DNA of 64,000 nt from Pinus tabuliformis (GCA_031772625.1 CM062814.1:360131750-360195749); one strand, 5' to 3'; shown: positions 35,001 through 48,180, counted from the first letter of the stretch. Notes: generated by a model from the sequence alone, not told the origin. Made by a program: numbers and translations.

Positions 35001-36880
35001 GTTGGAATTCAGTTCTTGGATCATTCTTCACCATTCAAGTTCTATAATGGACAATACTTGTTCATTATTTATAGAGTTGAAAAAAACTAGGTTGAACAAT
35101 AACTGAAATCAAAGAATACGTAAGTTAGGAAAAAATCAAATATGAGGCATTTTTTAACATTCCATGTTAATTGAAAAGTATTCTTATTGTTCCTTTGTGA
35201 GGGTGAATGGATTTTGAAGGTGTTTAGTTTTTTCATTTTGATTTTATTCCTTGTATAGTTTTAAAAGGTTTCATTAAGAGGACATTGGAAAACAATTCTC
35301 TAAACCTGGCTACCATATAATGTTTCCTAATCTAATTGATGAAAGGAAATGGGCTTCACATGGCGATTCTGGAAGTTTTTTCCAACAATTAATGTTTGTT
35401 TTAGCTTCCATGGTTTTCTATAAAATAACATGTTGGTTTAGTGTTGTAATTATTTTGGATAAGAGGGTTCTTGGTCATCCATACCAATGACAAATTACAA
35501 TGAATCCTATACATTCAAACATAAATACTATCTTCATGAAAATGGATGTCAAAGGTAAAAACAATTGGGTTGGAGTGAAATCATTGTCTACTTAAAAACA
35601 AATGAGAATGAAGAAAAAATTCTAGACCCCATTCTCTTAACAATACCTTGGGAGTTGGGTCTAGCTATTAATCGCCTCTTTTGGTTCAAGAAGGCAAAGA
35701 GGTGTGTCACAGTTTAAGCTCATTGCATCTTGGCTAAGCTTGACATGATTTGACTAGGTTTGGCCCAAACTCAAATAAATCAGACATTTAGAAACAAATT
35801 TTGGAACTCTTATTTTAATGTTGGAGAGTAAGCATAGAGTGTAGTACAAAACCACAATGCCATACATAAAGGATTTATTGTAGTGAAAAATAGAAAAAAG
35901 GTTGGGATTTTCTTCCTTTTTACTAGAGTAAATGATATTTTATCAAGTGCATAATCAATCACGCTGAGTTCTTTTGTTGTCTCTAACCTTTGAGTACATG
36001 TGGACACATGTTCAAATTAATGGATTTTATTATTTGTTCTTTTTTTCTTATCATATTTACTTTTCCCACTCTAATACTATTCAGCATTGATCTTTTTGTG
36101 ATTCCCTTAGATATTCTATAAAGGTAGATGTGAGGTGAAGCATATTTTTGTATTGTGAAGTTATTTTTCCTTCGAGGTTCTTTTCTTCACACCACTTTGC
36201 TAGTTGAAGTAGTTGGGAGAACATATTTATCATTGAGAGGTAGAGAGTTCTCCCCTTGTATCCATACAATTAAATATTTGAATACTTGTGTTTGGTGTGG
36301 ATTTGGAAGTGTTTAAATGCCCATTGGATACTTTTTTGATGTAACATATATTACCCAAACTTTGTGCCTACAATTTTAACCTTTGTTGATTGCTTATGTT
36401 TTAGGATTATTGTTATTGATCGTTTCATTTTGACATCTTGAATTAATTAATAACAAGAAGCACATCCAATTAGTTTTCTAGACCCCATAGCTAGTACGAT
36501 TCAAGCATGTAGCTCATTATTCATAAGTGCACCATATATACTCATTGTTGTTTACTTTTTGGCATGAAAATCAATCTTTTAGAGGCATATTTTTATGTTG
36601 TCACAATAGATCATGATTCACAAGGTGAGAAATCCATCTTTGGTATAATTGTAGATTTTAGGTTTGATAATTATAGGTAAGTTATAGGTTATAAATGTCT
36701 TCAAAATTTCACTTCTAATTGAGTATTCAATTGAACATATTGAATACTATACACAATTAGTTTTCCTTCCACCCACTTTTCATAATTTCCATAACCATTA
36801 GGTAGGGACTTATTAGTTCGATGTTATTTTGCTTGTGGTTTGATTCCATCATGTCCTGATGTTCATATGGAATGACAACA
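32066..36880. other. Unassigned AT-rich interval
   Basis: Nearly 5 kb with only short, unsupported ORFs on both strands. It may hold later introns of the aminotransferase pseudogene, the internal part of the CACTA-type element ending at 37573, or the missing 5' part of the Athila-like element. I found no terminal repeat, motif or primer site to decide. Confidence 0.4.
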
Positions 36881-36889
36881 ATAATTTTT

Positions 36890-37573
36890 TGCTAACAAAG
36901 GCTCCTTTAACCATCACCAATGAGCTTATGGTGGAATTTTTTGATGTTCACCAAAATATGAAATAATGTCAGTCACTATTTGTCATTATAATAATTATTT
37001 GTGACAAGCCTTGCATGTCACCACAAAACCTATACTTTTGGTAATGCAACCTTTGGTGACCTTCAATTTTTTGTGACAGAGGCTTTTTTAAGCATCACTA
37101 ATGAGCTTATGGTGACATTTTTAACCCTCACCAAAATATGAAATGGTGATGGTTAATGAATGTCACCATATATATGCATCAACAGTGATGGCCATGAAAG
37201 GTCCATCACAATAAACCGTTGTTCATATGAAATGATGGCAACCATTATCTATCATTATAATCATTATTTGTGACAGACCTTGTATGTCACCACAATGCCT
37301 ATACTTTGGGCGACACCACCTTTGGTGACATTCAAATTTTACTGACAGAGGCTAAGGTCCATCACCACTGGTCATATGAAATGGTGAAGGTCATTATCCA
37401 TCATTATAAATCATTATTGGTGAAGGACCTTGAATATCACCAAAACACCTATACCTTTGGCAATGCCACCTTTGGTGACACTGAATTTTTGGTGACAATG
37501 GATCTTTTGACTATCACCAATGAGCTTATGGTGACATTTTTCAACGTTCACCAATGTCGTTTTTTTTGTAGTG
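36890..37573. mobile_element. Right end of a CACTA-type DNA transposon with subterminal repeats
   Basis: The segment ends TTTTTTTTGTAGTG at 37573, the inverse of the CACTACAAAAAAA terminus typical of plant CACTA (En/Spm-type) elements. Upstream is a dense set of subterminal repeats. The block 'accttg.atgtcaccacaa.gcctatac..tgg...ccacctttggtgac' starts near 37011, 37270 and 37419. The motifs GGTGAC and GTCACC recur in both orientations, and 'aatgagcttatggtgacattttt' occurs near 36930, 37105 and 37525. Subterminal arrays of transposase-binding motifs are a CACTA hallmark. The left end and any transposase were not found, so the copy is truncated or non-autonomous. Confidence 0.75.
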
Positions 37574-39430
37574 AGGATACCCTTTCTACGAGCTATAAAA
37601 GACATTCCTATATATGCCAAGATTGTAAGGGAATTTTCATCAAAATACCAGGAAGAAAAATCAAGGATTTCCCTATTATAAAAGTTGTTGGAAAATTGTC
37701 AGAAACCATGTCAGGGATGCATTCTAAATACATTGATCCTGGGAATCAAGTGGCGGCCACACAATTTAATGGTATATCTTTACCAAACACTCTTGTCGAT
37801 CTAGGTGAAACAATAAATGTCATGATTCTAGATATTATGCAAAAGTTGCAGTTAAAAGGCTTGAGGCCAGCCCAAACACTATTGGAGCTAGTAGAAAAAT
37901 CCATCCTTAAATCTGCAAGAAGCCTACATGACATAACAATCATAGTAGCTTCCTAGGATTATCTTGTTTGATTCTTTGTGATACATCAAAAATCCTCCAA
38001 ACATGGAAATCCACTATTCTTGGGTCGACCTTGGGTAGCCAGTGTGGATGACTCTATTCGATGCAGGTCTCAAGAGATGACAATTTCTAACAGATGTCAA
38101 AGTCAAAAGGTTATTTTATTTCATCCTACTCGACCTGCTAGAGAAGTCACCTTATGGATACAAAACCCATATAGAGAGGAGGAATGTACTTAACTATTGT
38201 TAACAATTAAACAGTCTAAGAGTCTTCAAGAAAAAACCAAATATCAAATTTTGAACTTGTTCTTAGCCACAACGCAATATATTTATTTTCCACATTCCTT
38301 TCAAGAATATGAACACATTTTCAGTTCTGAATTTTAGGAATCATATCATCCTTCTACTTCCACATTCTTTTCAATAAGAGGAATATGTGAAGGTAAAGAG
38401 TCCCCTGTCCATGCGGTTGAAATTAACCCTGGGAAGTGTCTATATATTAATTATGTTCTAGAATTAGAGTAACAAGAACAATTGATTCACACGATTAAAA
38501 GAAAATGTGGCACTTTTGCATGGGATTACTCAAATATGGAAGGAATTCACCCCAACACCTGCATGCATCACATATGTAATAATGATGAAATTAGACCAGT
38601 GAGGCAACCTCAAAGAAGGATGGACCCAACCCTAAAAGGTATAGTAAAGGAGGAACTTCACAATTATGCCTATAAGGTTCTTCCTTTTGGGTTATGCAAT
38701 GCCTCTGTCACCTTTCAAGCGGTTTTCCTTGCTATTTTCTCCAATCTAACCCAATGTTGTGTGGAAGTCTATATGGATGACTTAACAATATACGCGGAAG
38801 ATTTCCAACAAGATTTAGACAACCTAGAGAAAGATTTAATCGTATGTCAAGGGACCAAGCATGCCCTTAGCAATGAAAAATATAGAATGATTCTTATTGA
38901 GGAGGATGTGTTAGTTCATCATATTTATGGTACTAGGATAAGTGTAGACCCTACTAAGATTGAAATAATCACTAGGATCAAAACTCCCAGCTCTCAAAAA
39001 GAAGTCAGAAGCTTTCTAGGGCATGTTCGGTATTGTAGAAGATTTATTCAAAATTTTACAAAACTAATAACTCCTATGTTCAAACTTTTAACAAAATATG
39101 TGGATTTCCAGTTGGATTATCAATTTCAAATTTCCCTTCAAACACTTAAACAAATTTTTTCAATTGCTCTAGTTCTAAGAGGACCAAATTGGGCCCTCCA
39201 TTTTGAAATATGTATCGATGCCTCAGAGAGAGATTTGGGGGCTATTTTGGTCCAAAGAGAGAATAAAATTCTCTATGACATATATTTTGTTAGCTAAAAT
39301 GTCTCTCCTATAGTAGTACACTACACGGTCACTGAAAAATGTTTCTTATCACTAGTTCGTGGAATTAATAAATTTAGACATTATCATTGACTAACCAAGA
39401 AATTATAATCTTGTCACTGATTTTCTATCT
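37574..39430 (+). mobile_element. First partial pol copy of the Athila-like element
   Basis: The segment carries a protease-like stretch (KYIDPGNQVAATQFNGISLP, then PNTLVDLGETINVMI, about 37720-37835). RT follows (YAYKVLPFGLCNASVTFQAV near 38670, VEVYMDDLTIYAEDFQ near 38762), and then RNase H (LHFEICIDASERDLGAILVQ near 39200). It ends near 39430 and is followed directly by gag-end/protease sequence of the second copy. It lacks integrase. Confidence 0.8.
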
Positions 39431-42400
39431 AGACTTGGCCAGACCACCAATCAATTCTACCATAAACCCTAAACAATATAAGGAGGTTTCTCAACCAACC
39501 TATCTAGAGAGATTACTTGCCAAAAAGGGTGAGGTACCACTAGGATATGACTTAGAGTCTGAACTAGGAAATATTTGTGTAAGGATACCCTTGCTACAAG
39601 TTATCAAAGACATTCCTATCTATTCCAATATTGTAAGGGACCTTTGCATTAAAACACCACTAAGAAAAATGAAGGACCCCCCTACTATAAAAGTAGCTGG
39701 AAAATTATTAGAAACCATGTCAGGGATTCTGTCTAAATACATTGATCCTCAGAATTCATTGGTGGCCATGCAAATTAATGGTATATCTTTACCAAACACT
39801 CTTGTCGATATAGGTGTAGCAATACATGTCATGATTGTGGATATTATGCAATAGCAGCAATTAGAAGGCTTGAGGCCAACCCAAACACTATTGGAGTTAC
39901 CAGAGAAATCCATCCTTAAACCTGCAAGAAGCCTAGATGACATAACAATCATAGTGTCTTCTTGACAGTTTCTTGTATATTTCTTTGTGATCCATCCAAA
40001 ATCCTGCAATTGTGGACATCCACTAGCCTTTGGTTGACCTTGGCTAGCCACTGTGGATTCCTTTATTGGATCCAAGTCCGGAGAGATGATAATTTCCAAT
40101 GGATGTCAAAGTCAAAAAATTATTTATCTCCTCCTACCCAACCTGCTACAAAAATCCCCATATGGATACAAAAAGGATATAGAGAGGAGGAATGTAATCA
40201 TTGTTAACAATTAAAATGTCTAAAGGTCTTCAAGAAAAAAATGAAGATCATGTTTTGAACTTGTTCTTATCGATATTGGGATGTATTAATTTTCCAAAAT
40301 CCTTTCAAGAATATGAGCACATTTTTAGTTTTGAATTTCAGGAAGCATCTCATCCTTCTACCTCCACATTGTCTTCCATAACAGGAATAGGTCAAGGTAA
40401 AGAGTCCCCTGTCCATGCTATTGAAATTAACCCTAGGAAGTGTCTATATATTATTTCTAGTCTAAAAGTAGAGTAAGAGGAACAATTGATTCAAATAATT
40501 AAAAGACAATGTGGTGCTTTTGCATGGGATTACTCTGATATGAAAGGAATCTAACCTGACACCTGAATGCATCACATATATAATAATGATGAAATTAGAC
40601 CAATTATGTAGCCTCAAATAAGGATGAACCCAGCCCTAAAATATATAGTAAAAGAAGGACTTTGAAATATCTTCAATGCTAACTTCATTTATCCTATTTG
40701 TGATAATAACTTGGTTTCACCACTAGTCATTGTACTTAAGAAAAATACTAAATGGAGAATATGTTTGGATTTTAGGGAACTAAATAAGGTTACCTTTAGA
40801 GACTACTTCCCCTTTCATTTCATTGATCATGTATTGGATACCTCATCCAGAAATAAATATTTTTCCTTTTTAGATGGGTTTAGTGTCTACAATAAATTCC
40901 AAATTGCACCCGAAGACCAAGAAAATACCACTTTGACTTGTCCATGGGGTACTTATGCCTATAAGGTTCTTCCTTTTGGGTTATGAAATTCCCATCCCAC
41001 CTTTCAAAGAGTTTTCCTTGCTATTTTCTTTGATCTATCCCAAGGTTGTGTGGAAGTATATATGGATGACTTCAGAGTATATGGGGACGATTCCCAACAA
41101 GCTTTAGACAACCTAGAGAAGATTTTAATTAGATGTCAAGAGACCAAGCTTTCCCTTAGTAATGAAAAATATATAATGATTCTTACGAAGGGTGTTGTGT
41201 TAAGACATCATATTTATGGTACTAGGATAAGAGTAGAACCTGCTAAGATTTAAATAATCAATTAAATTAAACCTGCAAGCTCTCAAAAATAAGTTAGAAT
41301 CTTTCTAGTGCATGTCAGGTATCATAGAAGATTTATTCAAAAGTTTACATTAATAATTACTCTTATGTTAAAATTTTTAACCAAAGATGTGTATTTCTAG
41401 TGTGATACTCAGTGTCAAATTACCATTGAAACTCTTAAACAAAAATTGTCAATTGCTCCAGTTCTAAGAGGACCAAATTGGGCCCTCCATTTTCACATTC
41501 GTACTGATTCTTCAGACATAGGTTTTGGGCCTGTTTTAGGCGAAAGAGAGATTAAATTCTCTATGATATCTATTTTGTTAGCTAAAATCTCTATCATATA
41601 GAAATACACTACACAGTCACTGAAAATGATTTATTATCAGTGGTTGATGCCAATAATAAATTTAGAAATTATATAACCGGGTATGATGTTTTTATACACA
41701 TGGACAACTCAACTATTAGATTCTTAATGAATATAACTATCACCAATGTTCATGTTACTAGATGGTTGTTACTACTGCAATAGTTTAATATTGTTATCAT
41801 TGAGAGACTAGGAAATGATAATCTTGTCATTGATTTTCTGTCTAGACTTGTCCACACAGGTGACAGTGCACCAATTGCTGATGATTTTCTCTATGAGAAT
41901 ATATTTTCTATTTCTACTTATACTTCTTGGTATGCATATATATCTAATTACCTACTTACAAGAAATTTTCCATAAAATTTTGTCTTCAGAAGAAAAGAAG
42001 GGAATCATACAATTTAGTGCTAATTATATGTGGTATTAGGATTGTTTATACCATACTGGACCAAATTTGGTGATCAGAATATGTGTACAAGAAGATGAGA
42101 TGAAAGAATTTCTAAAATATTTCCATAATGAGGCTTGTGGTGGACATTTCACTCACAAAATAAATCCATATAAAGTGTTACAATCGGATTATTATTGGTC
42201 CACTATTTTTAAGGGCGCAAAGAAATATGCGGCGAGTTGTGATGATTGTCAACAAATGGGGAGACCTATCCTAGCAGATGAAATGCCTCTTCAAGCACAA
42301 GTAGTCATCGAACCCTTTGAGAAATGGGAATTATATTTCGAAGGAACAATTTCTCCTATTTCGAAAAAGAATAAATATATTATGGTATGTATAGATTATA

Positions 42401-43250
42401 TAACCAAATGGGTAGACACTAAAGCGCTATATTCTTCTAATGAACAATCTGTTGTTGATTTTTTATTTGAAGAGATATTTACCCATTTTCATGCAACAAG
42501 GGAAATAGTAACTAATCAAGGCATTCAATTCACTTCCAAATTGGTCAAATCTATTATAGAGAGGTATAGAATCAGGCACTAGAAATCTACACCTAACCAC
42601 TCCTAGGCGAATAGATGGGTAAAGTGCACCAATAAAGTAATCAAGACCATTATCACCAAGATATTACAACTGCATCATAAAGACTAGGCTGGTAGGTTAT
42701 TAGAATATTTTTGGGCCTATAGCACAACCTGGAGAAAAACAACACAACATTGTCCTTATGACTTGGTTTACAGGAAACGGGTATTGCTTCCTATAGAATT
42801 CCAAGTTAAAACCTTCAAAACTGGCATGCAACTAGGAATGGATTTAGATGAGGCACAAATAAAGGCTAATGGAATTAAATTCATTGGGTAAACTTAGAGA
42901 AGATGGTCTTCAAAGGACGATGCTTTTTCAGGATTAGAGAACCAGATGGAACAATAATTTTATTAAGAAGAAATGTTTTCAACCAAATGACTGGGCCTTT
43001 TTCTATGACAACAAGTTTAAGAAATTCAAAGGAAAACTATCAACACGGTGTATGGAATCTTATGAGGTAGATATAGCTTATGAAAATGGCTCAGTCAAGA
43101 TAAAAACTATCGATGCAAACCAAAATTCCTTTGTTTTAAATAAACATTGATTGAAAGTTTATCATAAGCCACTATCTAAAGAGGATTTTATCAGACGCGT
43201 TGCTCAAAATTTTGAAATGAAATTGGTTAGAAGGGGGATCTCTTCTCTTG
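39431..43250 (+). mobile_element. Second partial pol copy of the Athila-like element
   Basis: In order: a gag-end/protease part at 39470-39960 (YLERLLAKKGEVPLGYDLES, then SLPNTLVDIGVAIHVMIVDI), RT at 40700-41270 (ICLDFRELNKVTFRDYFP, YKVLPFGL, VEVYMDDFRVYGDD), RNase H near 41440-41700, integrase at 42067-42640 (HNEACGGHFTHK, CDDCQQMGRP, YIMVCIDYITKWVDTKAL) and its C-terminal part to about 43250. It aligns with the first copy over protease, RT and RNase H in the same orientation, and has many breaks. Confidence 0.85.
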
Positions 43251-43485
43251 TTGATACACCAACATAAGTTTTGTTGTAAAATCTAATTTAACTTTCTACA
43301 TATATGTATATAGATGTGATGTTAGAAAATTATTTTGGTGTTACTAACAAGAGAAAAATCTAATTGTGTTCTCATATAGACAAGTAATAAGGAGGACATC
43401 TACCGGGTGTAATTTTAGTTGTTTATCTAGCCTTGGTAGACTACTTATGGAAGAGGATCCTAATGGATTTTTATTTAAGTTATGT

Positions 43486-43750
43486 AGAATCCTAAAAATT
43501 GAAAACACCAACGATCAAGAACTAGCCCAGGCTCGTGATAAATCCATGAGACATTAAATGGAGTTTTCTTCAAGTTTTTCACAGTCCTAAAAATTGAAAA
43601 CAGCAACGAGCAAGAACTTGTCCAGGCTCCAGGAAAATCCACACGACAATAAATGAGATCTTCTTTATGTTTTTTAGGCTCCTAAAAATTGAAAACACCT
43701 GCGAGCATTAACTGATAATTGCTCGAGATTAATCCATAGAATGGTAGTAG
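43486..43750 (+). repeat. Three tandem repeats of about 95 bp after pol
   Basis: The block CCTAAAAATTGAAAACA(C/G)C followed by 'cga.caagaact..cccaggct' starts near 43490, 43587 and 43681, giving periods of about 97 and 94 bp. The repeats lie between the integrase end and the start of the extra ORF, in a non-coding spacer. Confidence 0.85.
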
Positions 43751-43774
43751 TAGTTATGTTTGTTTTCCAATAAA

Positions 43775-44059
43775 ATGGAAGAGGAAACAAACATAGTGGT
43801 TATTTTATCTCCAAAAATAAGAGGTTCTCGATCTACAAAATTACTTCTTATTACAGATCTTACAGCTCAATCATTGAATTATTTTCCCTCATTTTCTGAC
43901 ACTTCCACTACAATTTGAAAGTTCATGTATGAGTGTGATGTTTGTAGTTTTTCTAGTGTGATTCTTCAAACAAAACAAATTCACATTAGCATCAGTAATC
44001 GCTAGCACCTGCTCCATCTTGCACATAAGAACATGCTAATCTACAAAGAGAAGCCTACA
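43775..44059 (+). mobile_element. Probable start of the extra ORF of the Athila-like element
   Basis: A short plus-strand frame opens MEEETNIVVILSPKIRGSRS and continues through a Leu-rich stretch for about 48 codons. It lies 0.5 kb after the integrase end, in the position where Athila-type elements carry an env-like or accessory ORF. The next LTR element is inserted at 44060, so the rest lies beyond 51613. I do not recognise the protein. Confidence 0.4.
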
Positions 44060-45097
44060 TGATATAGACATATTTGGGCACTTCAACCCCAAAACATATA
44101 TGTCGATAAACTAGGGCTCATCAACCCATAAAAGGGTTGTTTCACACCCTAAAAAAAAAAGGTCATCAGATTACATCATTCCCCAAAAGTTCCACCTGAA
44201 AAACCATCCAGAAATGGCTTAAACTGAACCATACTAACCGCTACATTGGCCAGGTGTGATGCATACTGAGTGATACACTTCTCAGGTGCGATGCATACTG
44301 ATTAGGCCTTCTACAAAGTGCAATGAGTGAGGATGGACAAATGTCTGGGATAGTTTGCTAAGTGGATGCTCATAGAATCTTCTATAAACTCCCCCTCTGC
44401 CATTTGCCTCTCTGAATTCACCCAAGGATGAGTAAGAGATCTAAACTTCAGTTATCTCCCCTCTTGTGGAACAAAATGTTAGAAGTGGAATGACACTAAT
44501 CAAAACCCAGATATGACTCACACCCTTGCACACATCTATAAATGGATCCCCCATCTAAGAGATCCAGAGGCTGGAATTTTGTGAATTGCAAGTAAGTGCT
44601 GATAATTTGTAATTGAGGAAAAATCATTGTATTGTTGGTGTGATCTTGCTATTTCATGAGGTGAAGAGGGCTTGATGCTGGATTAGACAACTGTGTTGTA
44701 ATTCTCCGTTCTATTTAATAAAGTTCTTCAAGTTTTCTTCCATATGATTGTGCAATGGTGAATGTTATCATTTGTGACTACTATTATATGTTCATTATAT
44801 ATCTAATTCTATAATGTGTATGTTGTAATAGATTAAGATGCTTTGACAGTTTTTTGTTACTATGTTTCTATAGGTACTCTCCAAGCAGGATAAGTACGGG
44901 GAGGAGTTACAAGTTCTGTCAAGGGGGAGAGAGATCAAGCAAAGGATTAGGTGGAAGTTCCAACTTGGTCCTATTTTCTTTCTCTTATACATTACACATA
45001 GAAGAAATTGTTGAATTTCTTTAAACTGTTGTTTCTAGGGTAGCTTCCAAACCTAGAGGGCTAGTCACTCGAAAAGACACTAGTCTTCCCAGAAACA
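44060..45097 (+). repeat. 5' LTR of the gag-protease element
   Basis: 1038 bp from TGATATAGAC to GAAACA, paired with 50562-51613. A good TATA box (CTATAAATGG) lies at 44536-44545. Confidence 0.92.
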
Positions 45098-45100
45098 AAT

Positions 45101-45118
45101 TGGCAACTCCATTGGGGA
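45101..45118 (+). promoter_or_regulatory. Primer-binding site of the gag-protease element
   Basis: TGGCAACTCCATTGGGGA lies three bases after the LTR. It differs at few positions from the primer site of the Tat/Ogre-like element (TGGCGACTCCACTGGCGA), so the same tRNA type was probably used. Confidence 0.8.
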
Positions 45119-46690
45119 TCGAATAGATGTTTGTTTGTTGTTATTGTTTTTTTATAAACTATATACAGAGCCTAAATTCAGCCAAGTAACCTTCAAATTG
45201 CTCTTACTCTACAATTGCATAGTAGATGAATGTTGCTTCAATCAATCTCTGGTTTAGTTTATGAATTAAACACTTGACCTACAACAATTCTAGATGCCTT
45301 TTTGGTAGCTCAGTAACCTCTCAATACATTCCTCTATACTTTTCTCTTTACTGTCCATCATAGCTCAGCTTAACTCACTGAAAACAACTGCACATCTGAA
45401 CCAAAACCCACTTCAGTTGCGCTCCCTAGCCCATCCAACTCTATGCCACTATGTGCCTCCTTACTGAAGCCTGCTTGCATCACATAGATCAGCCTCCATT
45501 GATTACGATTACTGAATTTTTTTTGTATTCGTTCATCATTTACAATCCTTTGTCGAAAAGTTGCTTAAATCAATTTTTCGCTTTGATACCAAAAGTGTCA
45601 TAACTGTCGTTTTGTGTCGAAAGTAGAAGTGTCCTGGATTCTTCCTTTCCTGAATAGTCGATTGAACTTTTAATCATGTATTTGGCTTAATTTGTTGATA
45701 TTTGAAGTGTCGAAAGAATTTTTTTATTCAAAGTTGAAAAGTATCGTTTAGTCTTCCTTTCTCTTTTGAAGAAGAAATTGTCGAAAATTTTTCTTTGAAA
45801 GAAATATTTCAGATCTCTGCTGCATTTAGTTTTCCTTTTTGGCATTTTCCACATGAAGGAGAATGAAAGAAAATACATGCTTTTGCATTTTCATTTAGTT
45901 TGTGAGCAAAAAATGATTTAGGAAAATGCACTAGTGTGTGCTCTTTGCTATTTGTTTGAAAGAATTGTAATCTTCTTTCCCTAGTAGCTAGGATTTTCAT
46001 TGCTCAAAATAAACAACGATTATTTATCATTATTTTAGGAATATCAAATCAACATCACATGGTGAACCATTGGAAGGAGAACTTTAAACAAGATCAACTT
46101 TAAAATAAATCTCAATTAACTTAACAACACTTTGGATCTTAACGCAACACATCTAGAGGTCTAGGCTAGAGACGTGTTCTGGCATTGTAAAAACTAGTAA
46201 CTATCATTTTCATCGAAGGTTGGGTGATTCCTCCTCCTTGATACGACAAGTGCTAGCGCGGACTTGTGCTCCCCATACTGTCGCATATATATTGGGAGAC
46301 CACAATCGGCTTATATCCTTTATCCATAGGAAGCTGAGTCTGTCACCTTATTGATCGCAATGCACTGAACATAGCATTCAGGAAGATTGACTGTTGTACA
46401 TAAATCCTTGGTAGTTTCTGTTTAATTTATCACCAAGGTGTATTTTGCAGTTTTGCAATTGGTTTAGTAATCCATCTATCTAGATTTTCTAGAGTAGTCA
46501 CTTTCGTTCCTTTTCGACTCTTTAAAAGAAAACGTCCATCCGAGCACTTGTCACTTCAGGCTCATTAAAAATCAAAGGGGAATACAATCATCTTTAGCTT
46601 TTTCTCGAATATTTAAAACTGAAAAAGCAAAGTTGTGTCAAAGTGTCATTAAAATTAATTGAATTCGGAATAACATCCTTGTTCCTTAGT
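45119..46690 (+). other. Leader of the gag-protease element
   Basis: About 1.6 kb with short ORFs only and no recognised motif. It is presumably untranslated leader, possibly with the decayed N-terminal part of gag. Confidence 0.45.
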
Positions 46691-46700
46691 TGATCTTAGG

Positions 46701-47360
46701 TTGAGATATATGGGGTCCACCAATCAAGGAATTCCTTTTGAAGGGAATCCTAGTCCTTCTACTTCTTTGAGAAATGTTGGTGCTCCTCATATGGCCACAT
46801 TGTCCCTCTTGAGACTCACAATTGGCCTGCCAGTATGGCTGTTCTCAACTTCTGTGGTTCAAAATACCTTGATTACTCAGTATTCAAATCAACATCTAGT
46901 TGATACTTCAGTTCACCCTTCACCTTCTTCTTCATTTGTTTCAACCTCCCCTTCTTCCTCTTCGCTTGGTGAAAGTATTGGTGCTAGTAACTAGGTGGCT
47001 GAGAAGAAGAAGAAAGGGAAGGAGAAGAAGAAGAAGAAGTCAATTCAGCAAGGGGTAACCATGCTTCATCTGGTGAAAATCTGCACATTAAAGCTCCTAA
47101 ACCCAAATTCCCTTGCATAATTTGTAGAGGAGACCATTTTCATCGAGATTGTCCTTGCTTTCCTCGGATCTTGAGAGAATGGTCTCCCCGTTTGCACCAT
47201 CCGATGTCATCAACCTCTAGTGATCATGCTGGTAACACTCCTTCGACTAGTGATAGCGAAGTTGATGGATAGAAGGGAAAGGTCAAAGTTCCATGTAGGT
47301 TATGTGAAGGTAATCATTCCAATCACTATTGTCCCTTTTTGCATGAAGCCAAAAGAGTGT
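46701..47360 (+). mobile_element. gag-like region with two zinc knuckles
   Basis: Ser/Pro-rich sequence (46900-46990) is followed by a Lys-rich tract encoded by a GAA/AAG run (46996-47043). Two knuckles follow: CIICRGDHFHRDCP at 47113-47154 and CRLCEGNHSNHYCP at 47294-47335, both of C-x2-C-x4-H-x4-C form. No clear capsid domain is seen. The first knuckle resembles that of the Tat/Ogre-like element (PCKLCNGDH). Confidence 0.75.
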
Positions 47361-47459
47361 TGATAACCATCCTGCTTCACTGCAGCGACTTCCATCTGGT
47401 TACCAGAAACTCTCCTCGAGTCCTTTACCAGTTGAAATCTGACTGACTTAAATCAACCA

Positions 47460-48180
47460 TTGGTCAAAACCACTCTCTCTGAAAGTGAACCTTATGAGTC
47501 TATACTAGACCAAAGTCAACAAGTCGACATGACAGTTGGCCCAGTTTTAAATTCAGAAAATAGTACCCTTCTCGAAGAAAGTGAGAACGATACCATTCAA
47601 ATTCTTTTTGTTACATCAGAGTCCAATGAACTTGCGAGAAATCTGCCCATTCCTTCACAAAAAAAAGATAATCCCCCAGTTCTCATAACTCAAAGGGTTA
47701 AGTCTCTCGTTTATTCGATACCCCCTCCAAGTAGTCTAGTCACTTCCTTTGATTGGAATCAACTAGCAAGATCCTGCCTTCTTTCATATGTACCATTCTG
47801 GATCATAGTACGAGTTTACAAAATGATCGTATCTGGCACTATGATAGATGAAGGGGCATTAGTGAGTATCCTTTCCTCAACTGCTTGGAAAGTGCTTGGT
47901 TCACCATCGCTTATGCCTGTTACATAGAATCTGTTAGGCTTCAACAAAGGAACCAGTCAACAGTTAGGGATCCTTCCTAATTTACCGATCACTTTGGGAA
48001 GGAAAATCATTCATCTGAACATGATGGTAGTCCTAGGACCATTAGATTACAATCTACTCCTTGGACGTGACTATGTTTATAACATGGAGGCTATTGTTTC
48101 AACACTCTTCCAAGTGATATGTTTCCCGCATGAAGGAAAAATTGTCACAATTGACCAACTTTCATTTCCCAGTTCAAGAA
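47460..48180 (+). mobile_element. Protease region of the gag-protease element
   Basis: The frame contains a retropepsin-like turn (SGTMIDEGALVSILSSTAWK near 47830-47890). It then has GPLDYNLLLGRDYVYNMEAI and FPHEGKIVTIDQLSFPSS up to about 48180. The second half is strikingly like the protease of the Tat/Ogre-like element (DYNLLLGQNWIYEM, FPHEGKIVKVDQL). Where that element has RT, this one has none. Confidence 0.78.

Noticed and set aside
37270-37956. A 228-residue plus-strand ORF
   Set aside because: It crosses the sharp CACTA/retroelement junction at 37573. It is a chance fusion of subterminal repeat sequence with protease remains, not a gene.
43486-43750. A CRISPR-like array
   Set aside because: The three units are contiguous diverged tandem repeats without uniform repeats and spacers, in a plant retroelement context.
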